Below are positions 45,424 through 57,778 of a stretch of 64,000 bases of DNA, in pieces (position 1 is the stretch's first letter; every line of letters begins with the position of its first letter). The notes beneath the pieces were generated by a model. That model saw only the letters and a program-made list of their open reading frames with translations, was not told the DNA's origin and did not search any database. Source of the DNA: Arthrobacter sp. Leaf337 (GTDB lineage Bacteria > Actinomycetota > Actinomycetes > Actinomycetales > Micrococcaceae); contig NZ_LMPC01000002.1 in the NCBI RefSeq assembly GCF_001423745.1, positions 1 to 64,000 of the forward strand. The letters run 5' to 3'. The position numbers and the translations under genes are program-made.

Positions 45424-46548
45424 GTGAAGTTCAGAGTCGAACGGGACGTCCTGGCAGAAGCCGTCACATGGACCGCCCGGTCGTTGTCTCCGCGGCCGCC
45501 GGTTCCGGTGCTTTCCGGGCTTCTTCTCAAAGCTGAGGCCGGCACAGTCAGCCTCTCGAGTTTCGACTACGAAACGTCGGCCCGCCTTGAAATCCCGGCT
45601 GATATCAGCGTGGAAGGCACCATCCTCGTCTCCGGCCGCCTCCTTGCGGACATCTGCCGAAGCCTGCCGTCTGCCCCTGTTGAGGTCGAAACCGACGGCA
45701 ACAAAGTCACGCTCACCTGCCGCCGCAGCAGCTTCCACCTCGCCACCATGCCCGAGGCCGAATACCCGCCGCTGCCCGCACTGCCCACCATCAGCGGAAC
45801 CGTTCCAGGTGACTCTTTTGCCCAGGCCGTGTCCCAGGTGATCATCGCTGCCAGCAAAGACGACACCCTTCCGATCCTCACCGGCGTTCGGATGGAGATC
45901 GAGGACGACCTCATCACCCTGCTGGCAACGGACCGCTACCGTCTGGCCATGCGCGAAGTACCTTGGAAGCCCGTTACCCCCGGAATCTCCACCAGTGCCC
46001 TGGTCAAGGCCAAAACTCTCAACGAAGTTGCCAAAACTCTCGGCAACAGCGGCGACATCAACCTCGCGCTAGCCGACGATGACAGCCGGCTGATCGGATT
46101 CGAGAGCGGCGGACGCACCACCACGTCCCTGCTGGTGGACGGCGACTACCCCAAGATCCGTTCGCTGTTCCCGGATGCAACCCCGATTCACGCAACAGTG
46201 CAGACCCAGGAACTGGTCGAAGCAGTCCGTCGCGTCTCCCTCGTTGCCGAACGCAATACCCCGGTCCGGCTGGCGTTCACCGAAGGCCAGCTCCACCTCG
46301 ATGCCGGTACCGGTGAGGACGCCCAGGCTTCGGAAGAGCTTGAAGCACAGCTGACCGGCGACGAGATCACGGTTGCGTTCAACCCGCATTACCTCATCGA
46401 GGGCCTCAGCGTCATCGAAACCAAGTACGTCCGGTTCTCCTTCACCACGGCGCCCAAGCCCGCCATGATCACGGCGCAGGCCGACGCCGACGGCGAAGAC
46501 CAGGACGACTACCGTTACCTGGTTATGCCGGTGCGCCTGCCCAATTAG
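45424..46548 (+). CDS. dnaN: DNA polymerase III sliding clamp, beta subunit
   Basis: A 374-residue beta clamp that tethers DNA polymerase III to DNA. It shows the three-domain clamp layout, starting MKFRVERDVLAEAVTWTARS and ending YRYLVMPVRLPN, the typical hydrophobic-Pro C-terminus near the partner-binding pocket. GTG start. Directly follows oriC and leads the dnaN-gnd-recF-DUF721-gyrB cluster. Confidence 0.97.
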   Translation: MKFRVERDVLAEAVTWTARSLSPRPPVPVLSGLLLKAEAGTVSLSSFDYETSARLEIPADISVEGTILVSGRLLADICRSLPSAPVEVETDGNKVTLTCRRSSFHLATMPEAEYPPLPALPTISGTVPGDSFAQAVSQVIIAASKDDTLPILTGVRMEIEDDLITLLATDRYRLAMREVPWKPVTPGISTSALVKAKTLNEVAKTLGNSGDINLALADDDSRLIGFESGGRTTTSLLVDGDYPKIRSLFPDATPIHATVQTQELVEAVRRVSLVAERNTPVRLAFTEGQLHLDAGTGEDAQASEELEAQLTGDEITVAFNPHYLIEGLSVIETKYVRFSFTTAPKPAMITAQADADGEDQDDYRYLVMPVRLPN

Positions 46549-46655
46549 GTAGCAGCTGATGTCGTTATGGGCAGCCAAAACGACATCTAATGCGACCCAG
46601 TCGGGACCACCACCGCAGCCCTTCCACCACACCAGCGCAGAAAAGAGTTCCTACC

Positions 46656-47540
46656 GTGCACATCGGACTGATCGGCCTTGGAAAAATGGGTTTCAACATG
46701 CGCGAGAGGCTGCGCAAGGGCGGTATCGAGGTCACCGGCTTCGACCGCAACCCTGACGTCACCGACGTCGCCACGGTGGACGAGCTCATCGCAGCCGTTC
46801 CGGCTCCGCGTGTCATCTGGGTCATGGTTCCGGCCGGCGAGATCACCGATGCAGTGATCACCGAACTGGGTTCCAAGCTCGACGCCGGCGACCTGGTGAT
46901 CGACGGCGGCAACTCCCGCTTCACCGAAGACCAGAAGCATGGTGCCGCGCTGGCCGAAAAGGGAATCCGGTTCGCGGACTGCGGCGTCTCCGGCGGTGTC
47001 TGGGGCCTGCAAAACGGCTACGGCCTGATGGCCGGCGGCGATGCAGCCGACATCGAACGGGCGATGCCCGCATTCGATGCCCTTCGTCCCGAAGGCGACC
47101 GCGCGGACAGCTTCGTCCACGTTGGCGGAATCGGCGCAGGACACTACGCCAAAATGGTTCACAACGGCATCGAGTACGGACTCATGCAGGCTTATGCGGA
47201 AGGCTATGAACTGCTGGCCGCCAAGGACATCGTGACGGACCTGCCCGGAACCTTCCGCGCCTGGCAGAAGGGAACGGTTGTCCGCTCCTGGCTGCTGGAC
47301 CTCATGGTGAAGGCGCTGGACGAGGATCCGGGCCTGGCCTCGATCGATGACTACGTCGAGGATTCCGGAGAAGGCCGCTGGACCGTTGAAGAGGCAATCG
47401 CCAACGCCGTTCCGGCGCCGGCCATCACAGCGGCGCTGTTTGCGCGCTTCTCTTCCCGCGAAGACAATTCCCCGGCCATGAAGATGGTATCCGCCCTGCG
47501 GCACCAGTTCGGCGGGCATGCCACCCGCCCGGCCAAGTAA
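46656..47540 (+). CDS. gnd: 6-phosphogluconate dehydrogenase, short decarboxylating type
   Basis: A 294-residue NAD(P)-dependent 6-phosphogluconate dehydrogenase of the oxidative pentose phosphate pathway, producing ribulose-5-phosphate and NAD(P)H. Seen: N-terminal Rossmann motif GLIGLGKMGFNM, VIDGGNSRF, substrate motif DCGVSGGVWGLQNGYGLMAGG and catalytic Lys-Asn region HYAKMVHNGIEYG. GTG 46656 gives the family start at the first beta strand. The short (about 300-residue) form inserted between dnaN and recF is common in Actinobacteria. Confidence 0.95.
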   Translation: MHIGLIGLGKMGFNMRERLRKGGIEVTGFDRNPDVTDVATVDELIAAVPAPRVIWVMVPAGEITDAVITELGSKLDAGDLVIDGGNSRFTEDQKHGAALAEKGIRFADCGVSGGVWGLQNGYGLMAGGDAADIERAMPAFDALRPEGDRADSFVHVGGIGAGHYAKMVHNGIEYGLMQAYAEGYELLAAKDIVTDLPGTFRAWQKGTVVRSWLLDLMVKALDEDPGLASIDDYVEDSGEGRWTVEEAIANAVPAPAITAALFARFSSREDNSPAMKMVSALRHQFGGHATRPAK

Positions 47541-47576
47541 CAGTAGTCCGAGCAGTCCGGGAATCCTGAAGACGGC

Positions 47577-48782
47577 GTGTACCTAGAAAAGCTTTCGCTG
47601 ACCGATTTTCGCAGCTATGCCCAGGTGGACCTCTCCTTCGAACCCGGAGTGACGGTCCTCGTGGGGTACAACGGCATCGGCAAGACCAACCTCATGGAGG
47701 CCATCGGGTACCTGGCCACGCTTAGCTCACACCGTGTCAGTTCGGATGCCCCGCTGCTTCGCTTCGGCACCGAACGGGCACTGATCCGGGCCAAGCTGGT
47801 ACGGGGCGGGCAGACCACCGTCCTGGAACTGGAAATCAACGGAAGCCGCGCCAACCGCGGACGCATCAACCGCAGCAACCCCGTCCGCGCCCGGGACATC
47901 CTCGGCATCTGCCAGACGGTGCTTTTTGCGCCGGAGGACCTTGCCCTGGTGAAGGGAGACCCGTCCAACCGCCGGCGCTTCCTCGACGAGCTGATGGTCA
48001 GCCTCATGCCGCGGCATTCAGCCACGCGGACTGACTACGATCGTGTGCTCAAGCAGCGCAACGCCCTCCTCAAATCAGGTCGGACCGGCAAATTCACCGC
48101 CGGGCACGAGGCCACCCTGGATGTGTGGGACCAGCACATGGCACGGGCCGGTGCCGAGCTGCTGCACGCCCGGCTGGAACTGGTGGAAAGAATCCGGCCC
48201 CACCTGAAGGCGGCGTACGCGAAGCTGACCGACGGGTCCAAGGAAGCGGACGCGATCTACCGGTCGACGCTCCAGGACATGATGGACGACGACGGCGCCG
48301 GTACGGGTTACGCTGAAGGACCCGCCGCCGTCGAACGCGGTGAGGACCTCCGGGAACTGTCCGTCGATGACCTGACCGATCGCTATGTGCAGGCTTTTGC
48401 GGCATCCCGGCGCAAAGAACTGGAACGGGGCATTTCCCTGGTGGGGCCCCACCGCGACGACGTCGAACTTATCCTCGGCGAAGCGCCGGCCAAAGGGTAT
48501 GCCTCGCACGGCGAAACGTGGTCCATGTGCCTTTCCCTGCGGCTGGCGTCCTACTACGTGATGCTCGACGACGCCCGCACCGGCGGGTCGGCCCCGATCC
48601 TCATCCTTGACGATGTGTTTGCCGAACTCGACGTCCAGCGCCGGCGTAAACTGGCGGCAATAGTATCCGGCGCCGAACAGGTGCTGGTGACCGCCGCCGT
48701 CGACGCCGACATTCCGGAAGAGCTGGCCGGGCGGCGGGTGAAGGTAGTCCCCGGAGGAATCGATGAGTCGGAATCCCGATGA
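47577..48782 (+). CDS. recF: DNA repair and replication protein RecF
   Basis: A 401-residue SMC-like ATPase that helps RecO and RecR load RecA at gaps. Seen: Walker A GYNGIGKTNLMEAI near 29-42, signature motif region MCLSLRLASYY, and Walker B ILILDDVFAELD near 342-352. GTG start 37 bp after gnd. Its stop overlaps the next start by four bases (ATGA). Confidence 0.95.
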   Translation: MYLEKLSLTDFRSYAQVDLSFEPGVTVLVGYNGIGKTNLMEAIGYLATLSSHRVSSDAPLLRFGTERALIRAKLVRGGQTTVLELEINGSRANRGRINRSNPVRARDILGICQTVLFAPEDLALVKGDPSNRRRFLDELMVSLMPRHSATRTDYDRVLKQRNALLKSGRTGKFTAGHEATLDVWDQHMARAGAELLHARLELVERIRPHLKAAYAKLTDGSKEADAIYRSTLQDMMDDDGAGTGYAEGPAAVERGEDLRELSVDDLTDRYVQAFAASRRKELERGISLVGPHRDDVELILGEAPAKGYASHGETWSMCLSLRLASYYVMLDDARTGGSAPILILDDVFAELDVQRRRKLAAIVSGAEQVLVTAAVDADIPEELAGRRVKVVPGGIDESESR

Positions 48783-49336
48783 GTAAGGATGCTGGCGGCC
48801 TGCAGCCGGGCCGCGATCCCGACGAAATAGATGCGCCCCAGGCGGCGCTCAACAGGATGCGCGAAGCTGCCGCTGCCCGCGGCGAAATCCGGCGCAAGTA
48901 CCCGCTGCCGGGAGCCGGAGCCAAGAAGCCGGGACGCAGCGCCGGCGGAACGCGGGGCTTCACCCAGTTCCACGGCACGGGCCGCGACCCGTTGGGCCTG
49001 GGGAAAGTGGTGGGACGTCTCGTGGCCGAACGAGGCTGGACTTCGCCGGTTGCCGTCGGATCCGTGATGGCCGAGTGGAGCACGCTTGTCGGCCCTGAAA
49101 TTTCGGCGCACTGCACGCCGGAGAGCTTCACCGACACCACGCTCCATGTGCGGTGCGATTCCACTGCGTGGGCAACCCAGCTGCGCCTGCTCAGTTTCAG
49201 TCTCCTCGAGAAATTCCGGACCGAACTGGGGGAAGGCGTCGTGACCAAGATCCAGGTCCTCGGGCCTGCGGCGCCAAGCTGGCGGAAGGGCGGACGGACA
49301 GTCAATGGCCGCGGTCCCCGGGACACTTACGGATAG
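48779..49336 (+). CDS. DUF721 (DciA-like) protein
   Basis: A 185-residue protein with a DUF721 domain at about 70-165 (VGRLVAERGWTSPVAVGSVMAEWSTLVGPEISAHCTPESF is its core). DUF721 proteins related to DciA load the replicative helicase in bacteria without DnaC; the recF-DUF721-gyrB position is conserved in Actinobacteria. N-terminal 60 residues are basic and low-complexity. Coupled to recF by a 4-bp overlap. Role as helicase loader is inferred from family knowledge. Confidence 0.85.
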   Translation: MSKDAGGLQPGRDPDEIDAPQAALNRMREAAAARGEIRRKYPLPGAGAKKPGRSAGGTRGFTQFHGTGRDPLGLGKVVGRLVAERGWTSPVAVGSVMAEWSTLVGPEISAHCTPESFTDTTLHVRCDSTAWATQLRLLSFSLLEKFRTELGEGVVTKIQVLGPAAPSWRKGGRTVNGRGPRDTYG

Positions 49337-51838
<2,502 letters not shown>

Positions 51839-51899
51839 AGCTCTACAAGAGCCTAAATATTCTTTGAACGACATATACCTGAAACGGAAAATATAGACT

Positions 51900-54608
51900 A
51901 TGAGTGACGAAACACCCGAGGTTCCCGCGGACTCCACCGGACCCGTCGAGCCCGTCCTGGAGGGCGATGTGCTGGTCGACCGCGTGGAGCAGGTGGACCT
52001 GCAGACGGAAATGCAGCGCTCCTACCTGGACTACGCCATGGCCGTTATTGTCGGCCGCGCGCTGCCGGACGTCCGTGACGGCCTCAAGCCCGTCCACCGC
52101 CGCGTTCTTTACGCCATGTTCGACGGCGGCTACCGCCCGGACCGCTCGTTCAACAAGTGCGCCCGTGTGGTGGGCGAGGTTATGGGCCAGTACCACCCGC
52201 ACGGCGATACAGCCATCTACGATGCCCTGGTCCGCCTGATCCAGGACTGGACCATGCGCTACCCCCTGGCGCTCGGGCAGGGAAACTTCGGTTCGCCGGG
52301 TAATGACGGCGCAGCAGCACCCCGGTACACCGAAACCAAAATGGCCCCGCTCGCCATGGAAATGGTCCGCGACATCGACGAGGAAACCGTCGATTTCCAG
52401 GACAACTATGACGGCAAGAACCAGGAACCCACCATCCTGCCGGCCCGCTTCCCCAACCTGCTGGTCAACGGTTCCTCGGGTATCGCCGTCGGCATGGCCA
52501 CGAACATTCCGCCGCACAACCTCCGCGAGGTTGCCGACGGTGTGCAGTGGTACCTGGCCAACCCGACTGCAAGCCGCGAGGAGCTGCTGGAAGAACTCCT
52601 GCTCCGCATCAAGGGACCGGATTTCCCCACCGGAGCCACCATCCTGGGCCACAAGGGCATCGAAGATGCCTACCGCACCGGCCGCGGTTCCATCACCATG
52701 CGCGCTGTGGTTAACGTGGAGGAGCTCCAGGGACGCACCTGCCTGGTGGTCACCGAACTGCCCTACCAGGCAAACCCGGACAACCTGGCCATCAAGATTG
52801 CCGAACTCGTCAAGGACGGCAAGATCTCCGGCATTGCCGACCTTCGGGATGAAACCTCCGGCCGCACCGGCCAGCGGCTGGTGATCGTACTTAAGCGCGA
52901 CGCCGTGGCGAAGGTCGTGCTCAACAACCTGTACAAGCACACCCAGCTGCAGGACAACTTTGCCGCCAACATGCTGGCGATCGTGGACGGCGTCCCGCGG
53001 ACGTTGAGCCTCGATGCCTTTATCCGGCACTGGGTGACGCACCAGATGGATGTCATTGCCCGCCGGACCCGGTACCGCCTCCGCAAGGCCGAGGAAGAAG
53101 CGCACATCCTGCGGGCCCTCCTCAAGGCCCTGGACATGCTGGACGAGGTCATTGCCTTGATCCGTGCGTCCAACACCACCGAAGCCGCCCGGGACGGCCT
53201 GATGCAGCTGCTGGACATCGATGAGCTGCAGGCCCGGGCCATCCTGGACATGCAGCTTCGAAGGCTCGCAGCCCTGGAACGCCAGAAGATCCAGGACCGC
53301 CATGCCGAACTCGAGGCCCTGATCGCAGAGTACAACTCGATCCTGGCCTCGGAAGAGCGCCAGCGGGAGATCATCAGCACCGAACTTTCCGAGATCGTGG
53401 CCAAGCACGGGGATGACCGCCGCACGAAGATCCTGATGGGCTTCGACGGTGACATGTCCATGGAGGACCTGATCCCGGAAGAGGAGATGGTTGTCACGAT
53501 CACGCGCGGCGGCTACGTCAAGCGCACGCGCAGTGACAACTACCGCTCACAGCAGCGCGGCGGCAAGGGCATCAAGGGTGCCCAGCTGCGCGGGGACGAC
53601 GTTGTGGAGCACTTCTTCGTCACCACAACGCACCACTGGCTGCTGTTCTTCACCAACCTGGGGCGCGTCTACCGTGCCAAGGCCTACGAACTCGTGGAAG
53701 CGGGGCGTGACGCCAAGGGCCAGCACGTGGCCAACCTGCTGGCCTTCCAGCCGGATGAGCACATCGCCCAGGTCCTGGATCTCCGCGACTACCAGCACGC
53801 CCCTTACCTTGTGCTTGCCACCAAGCGGGGCCTCGTCAAGAAGACCCGCCTGGAGGACTACGACACCAACCGCTCCGCTGGCGTGATCGCCATCAACCTG
53901 CGCGACGGCGACGAACTCGTCTCCGCCCAGCTCGTTTCGGAAACCGATGATCTGATGCTGGTTTCACGAATGGGCCAGTCCATCCGTTTCACGGCCACGG
54001 ACGACGCACTGCGGCCCATGGGCCGTGCCACGTCCGGCGTGACCGGCATGAAGTTCCGCGAGGACGATGAACTGCTGGCGGCTGACGTCGTCAAGGACGG
54101 CTCGTTCGTCTTCATCGTCACCGAAGGAGGCTACGCCAAGCGGACCGCAGTGGAGGAATACCGTCTCCAGGGCCGCGGCGGCCTCGGCATCAAGGTAGGA
54201 AAGTACCAGGAAGAGCGGGGCCACCTTGTAGGTGCCCTCATCGTCCAGGAAGAGGACGAAGTCCTTGTGGTCATGGAAGGCGGAAAGGTAGTCCGCTCCT
54301 CGGTGGCCGGAGTGCCCGCCAAGGGCCGCGACACCATGGGCGTCATCTTCGCCAAGCCGGACAAGAACGACCGCATCATCGAGGTGGCGCGGAACAGCGA
54401 ACGCGGACTTGAGGGCGAGGAAGCGGAAGCCACCGACCCGGAAAACCCGGCTGAAAGCCCGGCAGCGGCCGGGGATGACGTAACGTTGGCTGAAGGTGCC
54501 GGATCACATGATGGGTCCGCAGAGGCAGATTCAGCACCGGCCGAGGAGTCCGACGAGTCATCGGACGACGCTGAGCTGGACGAAGAAAATACCGGAGGTA
54601 ACGAGTGA
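51900..54608 (+). CDS. gyrA: DNA gyrase subunit A
   Basis: A 902-residue breakage-reunion subunit of DNA gyrase. Seen: catalytic Tyr in PRYTETK (about residue 143), quinolone-resistance region [15 protein letters not shown] with Thr at the position of E. coli Ser83 and Asp at that of Asp87, and a GyrA-box QQRGGKG near 550 in the C-terminal beta-pinwheel. A very acidic C-terminal tail of about 75 residues (Glu/Asp/Ala) follows. Overlaps the next gene by four bases (GTGA). Confidence 0.97.
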   Translation: MSDETPEVPADSTGPVEPVLEGDVLVDRVEQVDLQTEMQRSYLDYAMAVIVGRALPDVRDGLKPVHRRVLYAMFDGGYRPDRSFNKCARVVGEVMGQYHPHGDTAIYDALVRLIQDWTMRYPLALGQGNFGSPGNDGAAAPRYTETKMAPLAMEMVRDIDEETVDFQDNYDGKNQEPTILPARFPNLLVNGSSGIAVGMATNIPPHNLREVADGVQWYLANPTASREELLEELLLRIKGPDFPTGATILGHKGIEDAYRTGRGSITMRAVVNVEELQGRTCLVVTELPYQANPDNLAIKIAELVKDGKISGIADLRDETSGRTGQRLVIVLKRDAVAKVVLNNLYKHTQLQDNFAANMLAIVDGVPRTLSLDAFIRHWVTHQMDVIARRTRYRLRKAEEEAHILRALLKALDMLDEVIALIRASNTTEAARDGLMQLLDIDELQARAILDMQLRRLAALERQKIQDRHAELEALIAEYNSILASEERQREIISTELSEIVAKHGDDRRTKILMGFDGDMSMEDLIPEEEMVVTITRGGYVKRTRSDNYRSQQRGGKGIKGAQLRGDDVVEHFFVTTTHHWLLFFTNLGRVYRAKAYELVEAGRDAKGQHVANLLAFQPDEHIAQVLDLRDYQHAPYLVLATKRGLVKKTRLEDYDTNRSAGVIAINLRDGDELVSAQLVSETDDLMLVSRMGQSIRFTATDDALRPMGRATSGVTGMKFREDDELLAADVVKDGSFVFIVTEGGYAKRTAVEEYRLQGRGGLGIKVGKYQEERGHLVGALIVQEEDEVLVVMEGGKVVRSSVAGVPAKGRDTMGVIFAKPDKNDRIIEVARNSERGLEGEEAEATDPENPAESPAAAGDDVTLAEGAGSHDGSAEADSAPAEESDESSDDAELDEENTGGNE

Positions 54609-55261
54609 GTAATTCCGACTCATATCCCAAGCCGAACAGCAACACTCCCGGCGGGATCAGGCAGCCGGCGTCCGCTCCGCGCGTGAACGCCCCCGTACGT
54701 CCCCAGCAACGGCCGTCGACGCCGGGCGCCCCGGTGCAGCGCCCGGTGGTCCCCGGCCAGCGTCCGGCGCAGGGGCAGCGTCCCGGTGTTCCGGGCCAGG
54801 CCCCCCAGGGCCAGCGACCCGGCGTACCCGGTCAGCGACCCGGCCAGGGCGCCTCCCAGGGTGCCCCCGGACTGGTCAAGCCGGCCCCGAAGGCGAAGGT
54901 CCGCCGTGCGCGGCTCCTCGTCAGCAAGGTGGACCCCTGGTCCGTGCTGAAGATGGCCTTCCTGCTGTCCGTTGCCCTGGGCATCGTCACAGTCGTTGCG
55001 GCTATCGTCCTGTGGACCGTCCTGGACCTGACAGGCATCTTCGACCAGGTGGACAGCCTGCTCGGAACGCTTGCCGGCTCCGAAGGCGGCGGGTTCGAAC
55101 TGAAGAAGGTTGCTTCGCTGGGCCAGGTGGCTTCCTTCGCGGTCATCATCGCCGTGGTAAACGTGGTCCTGTTGACCGCCCTGTCGATGCTATCGGCCGT
55201 GCTGTACAACATCTCCGCCACCCTCGTAGGTGGCATCGGCGTGACCCTCACGGACGATTAG
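54605..55261 (+). CDS. DUF3566 membrane protein
   Basis: A 218-residue protein with a Pro/Gln/Arg-rich, probably disordered N-terminus (1-95, including repeated QRPGVPGQ units) and a C-terminal DUF3566 region with two membrane helices (near 118-140 and 175-200). DUF3566 genes follow gyrA across Actinobacteria; function unknown. GTG start inside the gyrA stop overlap. The proline-rich repeats suggest protein interactions. Confidence 0.9.
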   Translation: MSNSDSYPKPNSNTPGGIRQPASAPRVNAPVRPQQRPSTPGAPVQRPVVPGQRPAQGQRPGVPGQAPQGQRPGVPGQRPGQGASQGAPGLVKPAPKAKVRRARLLVSKVDPWSVLKMAFLLSVALGIVTVVAAIVLWTVLDLTGIFDQVDSLLGTLAGSEGGGFELKKVASLGQVASFAVIIAVVNVVLLTALSMLSAVLYNISATLVGGIGVTLTDD

Positions 55262-55359
55262 TCCGCGGATTTTCGCCGGAATTCCACCGGCGAAATGCCT
55301 CGATTTGAGATCGGGCCGGGATGTGCTGTAAAGTCATGTCTCGGCCCGATGAGGCATCG

Positions 55360-55433
55360 GGGCGTATAGCTCAGGCGGTTAGAGCGCTTCGCTGATAACG
55401 AAGAGGTCCCAGGTTCAAGTCCTGGTACGCCCA
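55360..55433 (+). tRNA. tRNA-Ile (GAT anticodon)
   Basis: Full cloverleaf: acceptor GGGCGTA with TACGCCC, D-arm AGCTC...GAGC, anticodon stem CTTCG/CGAAG around CTGATAA (anticodon GAT), T-arm CCAGG/CCTGG with TTCAAGT. CCA is not encoded. Lies downstream of gyrA, as is usual in Actinobacteria. Confidence 0.97.
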
Positions 55434-55492
55434 CGGAACCTGCACAGGTTTTGGAAATGGTTCGGGTAATACCGGGCCGGAACGGGGTGCAT

Positions 55493-55609
55493 GTGAAGAA
55501 GTTGCTGGTTGTTGCAGTAGCTATCGCAGGCGCGCTGCTCTTCAAGAAAGTGCAGGAGTCTGAAGCCCGGAAGACGGTATGGAGCGATTCGACTGACACA
55601 GTCGAATAG
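55493..55609 (+). CDS. DLW-39 family small protein
   Basis: A 38-residue single-pass peptide, starting MKKLLVVAVAIAGALLFKKV and ending in an acidic tail with TVWSDSTDTVE. It has the layout of the actinobacterial DLW-39 family (about 39 residues, hydrophobic N-terminus, D/L/W motif), typically encoded beside the tRNA genes downstream of gyrA. GTG 55493 chosen; a GTG six bases earlier is also in frame. Function unknown. Too short to be found by usual length cut-offs. Confidence 0.8.
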   Translation: MKKLLVVAVAIAGALLFKKVQESEARKTVWSDSTDTVE

Positions 55610-55680
55610 TCCCGAGCCTGGTACGGACGCTGGTCAGAAGCGTTCCGGAACTAGGGTATGATTGACGGGTTGCTTCTTAT

Positions 55681-55756
55681 GGGGGCATGGCGCAATTGGT
55701 AGCGCACCTGCTTTGCAAGCAGGGGGTTCGGGGTTCGAGTCCCCGTGCCTCCACCA
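55681..55756 (+). tRNA. tRNA-Ala (TGC anticodon)
   Basis: Cloverleaf with acceptor GGGGGCA/TGCCTCC, anticodon arm CCTGC TTTGCAA GCAGG (anticodon TGC), T-arm CGGGG TTCGAGT CCCCG, and encoded CCA at 55754-55756. Confidence 0.97.
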
Positions 55757-55760
55757 TAAG

Positions 55761-55799
55761 AAAGGCCCCGGAATGCGGAAACGCAGTCCGGGGCCTTTT
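55761..55799 (+). terminator. Terminator after tRNA-Ala
   Basis: A 12-bp stem (55761-55772 with 55787-55798, GGCCCCGG core) around a 14-base loop, ending in CCTTTTG. It closes the tRNA transcript just before the EamA gene. Confidence 0.9.
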
Positions 55800-55853
55800 G
55801 CTTTGCCCGCCATGCGGCCCGGCGCTGTTGTCCCGGCCACTACTGTTGGAACG

Positions 55854-56768
55854 GTGAACCTCTTCCTCGCCGCTTTAGGCGTCCTGGGCGTGGCCTCTTC
55901 CGGGCCCCTCATTGCCGCCACGCTGGGCGCCACCTCTGTCAGCGCCCTGGCCATCGCCTTCTGGCGCAACGCCATTGGAGCCGCAGTCATGGCCTCGCCG
56001 GTCCTCGTGACCAATCCACGGCAGTTCGGCAGGGTGACGCCCCGCGAGTTCCGCTGGGCGGTCCTTGCCGCCGTCGCCCTGGCACTGCACTTCGCCTGCT
56101 TCATCACATCCCTTCAGCTTACTTCGGTAGCGGCGGCCACCGCGCTGGTCTGCCTCCAGTCGGGCTGGATTGCGGTGTTCCAGCTTTTCCGGGGCGTACG
56201 GCACCGCTGGCAGGTTCTGGTGGGCCTGGGAATGGCCTTCGGCGGCGTTGTGGCCATCACCGGGTTCGACATGGGGACCTCCCGGGACGCCTTGCTGGGA
56301 GACCTCCTGGCGGTGGCTGGCGGCGCCCTGGCGGGCCTCTACACCCTCGCGGGCGGCAAGGCGCGGGAGACCATGGGCACCGGCACCTACACAACGCTTT
56401 GCTACGGCATGTGCGCGGCCGTAGTAGCGCTTCTTGCCCTGGTCTCCCAGCAGCCGCTGGTGGGCTTCGAGGCAGCCGGCTGGCTGGGAATCATTGCCAT
56501 CACCGTCTGCGCGCAACTGGTGGGGCACACGGCGTTCAACCATTTGCTGGCCACCATGAGCCCGCTGCTGGTGTCCATGATCATTCTGCTGGAGATCCCC
56601 GGTGCCGCGCTGCTGGCGGCTGTGTTCCTGGATGAGAGCCTGCCGGGCGGCACCTACGCCGGCCTGGCGCTGATTCTGGTCGGGCTCGCCGTCGTGGTGG
56701 CAGGCCAACGGCGCAGAAAGCCCGCACGAGCCGGTGAAGCCCGCGTGGCGGAGCTTGGCACGGACTGA
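55854..56768 (+). CDS. EamA/DMT-family transporter
   Basis: A 304-residue inner-membrane protein with about ten membrane helices in two EamA repeats (about 5-140 and 150-285). EamA/drug-metabolite transporters export amino acids, nucleotides and other small metabolites; substrate unknown. GTG 55854 was chosen since GGAAC precedes it and it begins right at the first helix (VNLFLAALGVLG); an ATG at 55812 would sit only 13 bases behind the tRNA terminator. It ends convergently with the glycosyltransferase, two bases apart. Confidence 0.86.
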   Translation: MNLFLAALGVLGVASSGPLIAATLGATSVSALAIAFWRNAIGAAVMASPVLVTNPRQFGRVTPREFRWAVLAAVALALHFACFITSLQLTSVAAATALVCLQSGWIAVFQLFRGVRHRWQVLVGLGMAFGGVVAITGFDMGTSRDALLGDLLAVAGGALAGLYTLAGGKARETMGTGTYTTLCYGMCAAVVALLALVSQQPLVGFEAAGWLGIIAITVCAQLVGHTAFNHLLATMSPLLVSMIILLEIPGAALLAAVFLDESLPGGTYAGLALILVGLAVVVAGQRRRKPARAGEARVAELGTD

Positions 56769-56770
56769 CG

Positions 56771-57652
56771 CTACTGGCCGCCGCGTCGCACAGGCTGGGC
56801 GGAGCTCACCGTGTGGATGGCGCGCAGGAGCTTGGCCGGGAAGTAGACGGAGAAGAACACCACCATCGGAGCCTTGAGGGCCATCTTCTTGACGTTGTGG
56901 GCCTTGTAGGTCCGGTCGAACCTGGTCACGTAGTACCGGTAGTCGCGCGGGGAATCCTCGAGGCGGCGGGCGGACATGCCGGAGACCATCTGGGGCCAGT
57001 ACTGGATACGCAGGTCATGGTCGGCCAGGTGCAGGGACAGGTCGATGTCCTCGTGCATTTCGTCCTTCTCATCCCGGCAGGTTTCGCCGCGGATGGTTTC
57101 CCAGGCCGACCGGCGCAGGGCCATGTTCGAGCCAAAGAGGAAGTGGTACTGGTGCTTGGCCAGCTTGAGCATCAGCTGGCGCATCTTGTCATCGGCTTTG
57201 AGGCCGAAGCGGCGCATCGGCATGTCGTAGTACACCACCGGACCGGTCGCTGCCTGGACGGACGGGTCGTGGAAAGCTTTCTGGACCTGTTCCACCCAGT
57301 CCGGTTCCACCACGGAGTCTGCGTCGATCCGGCCCAGAACATCGCCGGTGGCGTGGTTGAGGCCGAAGTTACGGGTGGGAATGAGGCCCTGGGACCTGTC
57401 CTGGGTGAGGAGGATGATGGGGCTCTCAGGATATTCCTGCTGCATCTGGCCGACGATCTCTGCCGTGCGGTCCTTGGACATGTTGTCCACAACAATGATC
57501 TCCGTGGCCGGCACCGACTGGTAGATGGCCGCAATAAGGCACTGCCTGATGACGCTGGCCTCGTTATATGCCGGTATGACGATGGATACGCCCGGCATAA
57601 GCGCAGCGTCGTGCGAGGCATCCTCGGCGGATCTATCGGGTGACATCACCAC
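56771..57652 (-). CDS. Family 2 glycosyltransferase
   Basis: A 293-residue GT-A-fold glycosyltransferase. Seen: SIVIPAYNEASVI (residues 23-35), DNMSKDRTAEIV, the metal-binding GRIDADSVVEPDW (near 112), and a later acidic motif DEMHEDIDLSLHLA typical of processive or cell-wall GT2 enzymes. A short hydrophobic C-terminal region (near 265-280) may dock it to the membrane. Acceptor unknown. Start GTG 57652, no good SD visible. A strong hairpin (57711-57749) separates it from the upstream gene. Confidence 0.87.
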   Translation of the reverse strand: MVMSPDRSAEDASHDAALMPGVSIVIPAYNEASVIRQCLIAAIYQSVPATEIIVVDNMSKDRTAEIVGQMQQEYPESPIILLTQDRSQGLIPTRNFGLNHATGDVLGRIDADSVVEPDWVEQVQKAFHDPSVQAATGPVVYYDMPMRRFGLKADDKMRQLMLKLAKHQYHFLFGSNMALRRSAWETIRGETCRDEKDEMHEDIDLSLHLADHDLRIQYWPQMVSGMSARRLEDSPRDYRYYVTRFDRTYKAHNVKKMALKAPMVVFFSVYFPAKLLRAIHTVSSAQPVRRGGQ

Positions 57653-57710
57653 AAATTTAGCACCCTTGTGCGTCCCAACCCGGGACGGCGGGTGAAGATA
57701 CGGGAAACAA

Positions 57711-57749
57711 CGGAGGAGCCCCGCACATTTTGCGTGCGGGGCTCCTCCG
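57711..57749 (-). terminator. 16-bp-stem hairpin, probable terminator
   Basis: 57711-57726 pairs perfectly with 57734-57749 around ATTTTGC. It follows the 311-residue protein gene on the minus strand. The following T-content is moderate (TTGTTTCCC), so efficiency is uncertain. Confidence 0.8.
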
Positions 57750-57778
57750 ATGTTGTACGGGCCGGTGAAGGCCTGGTT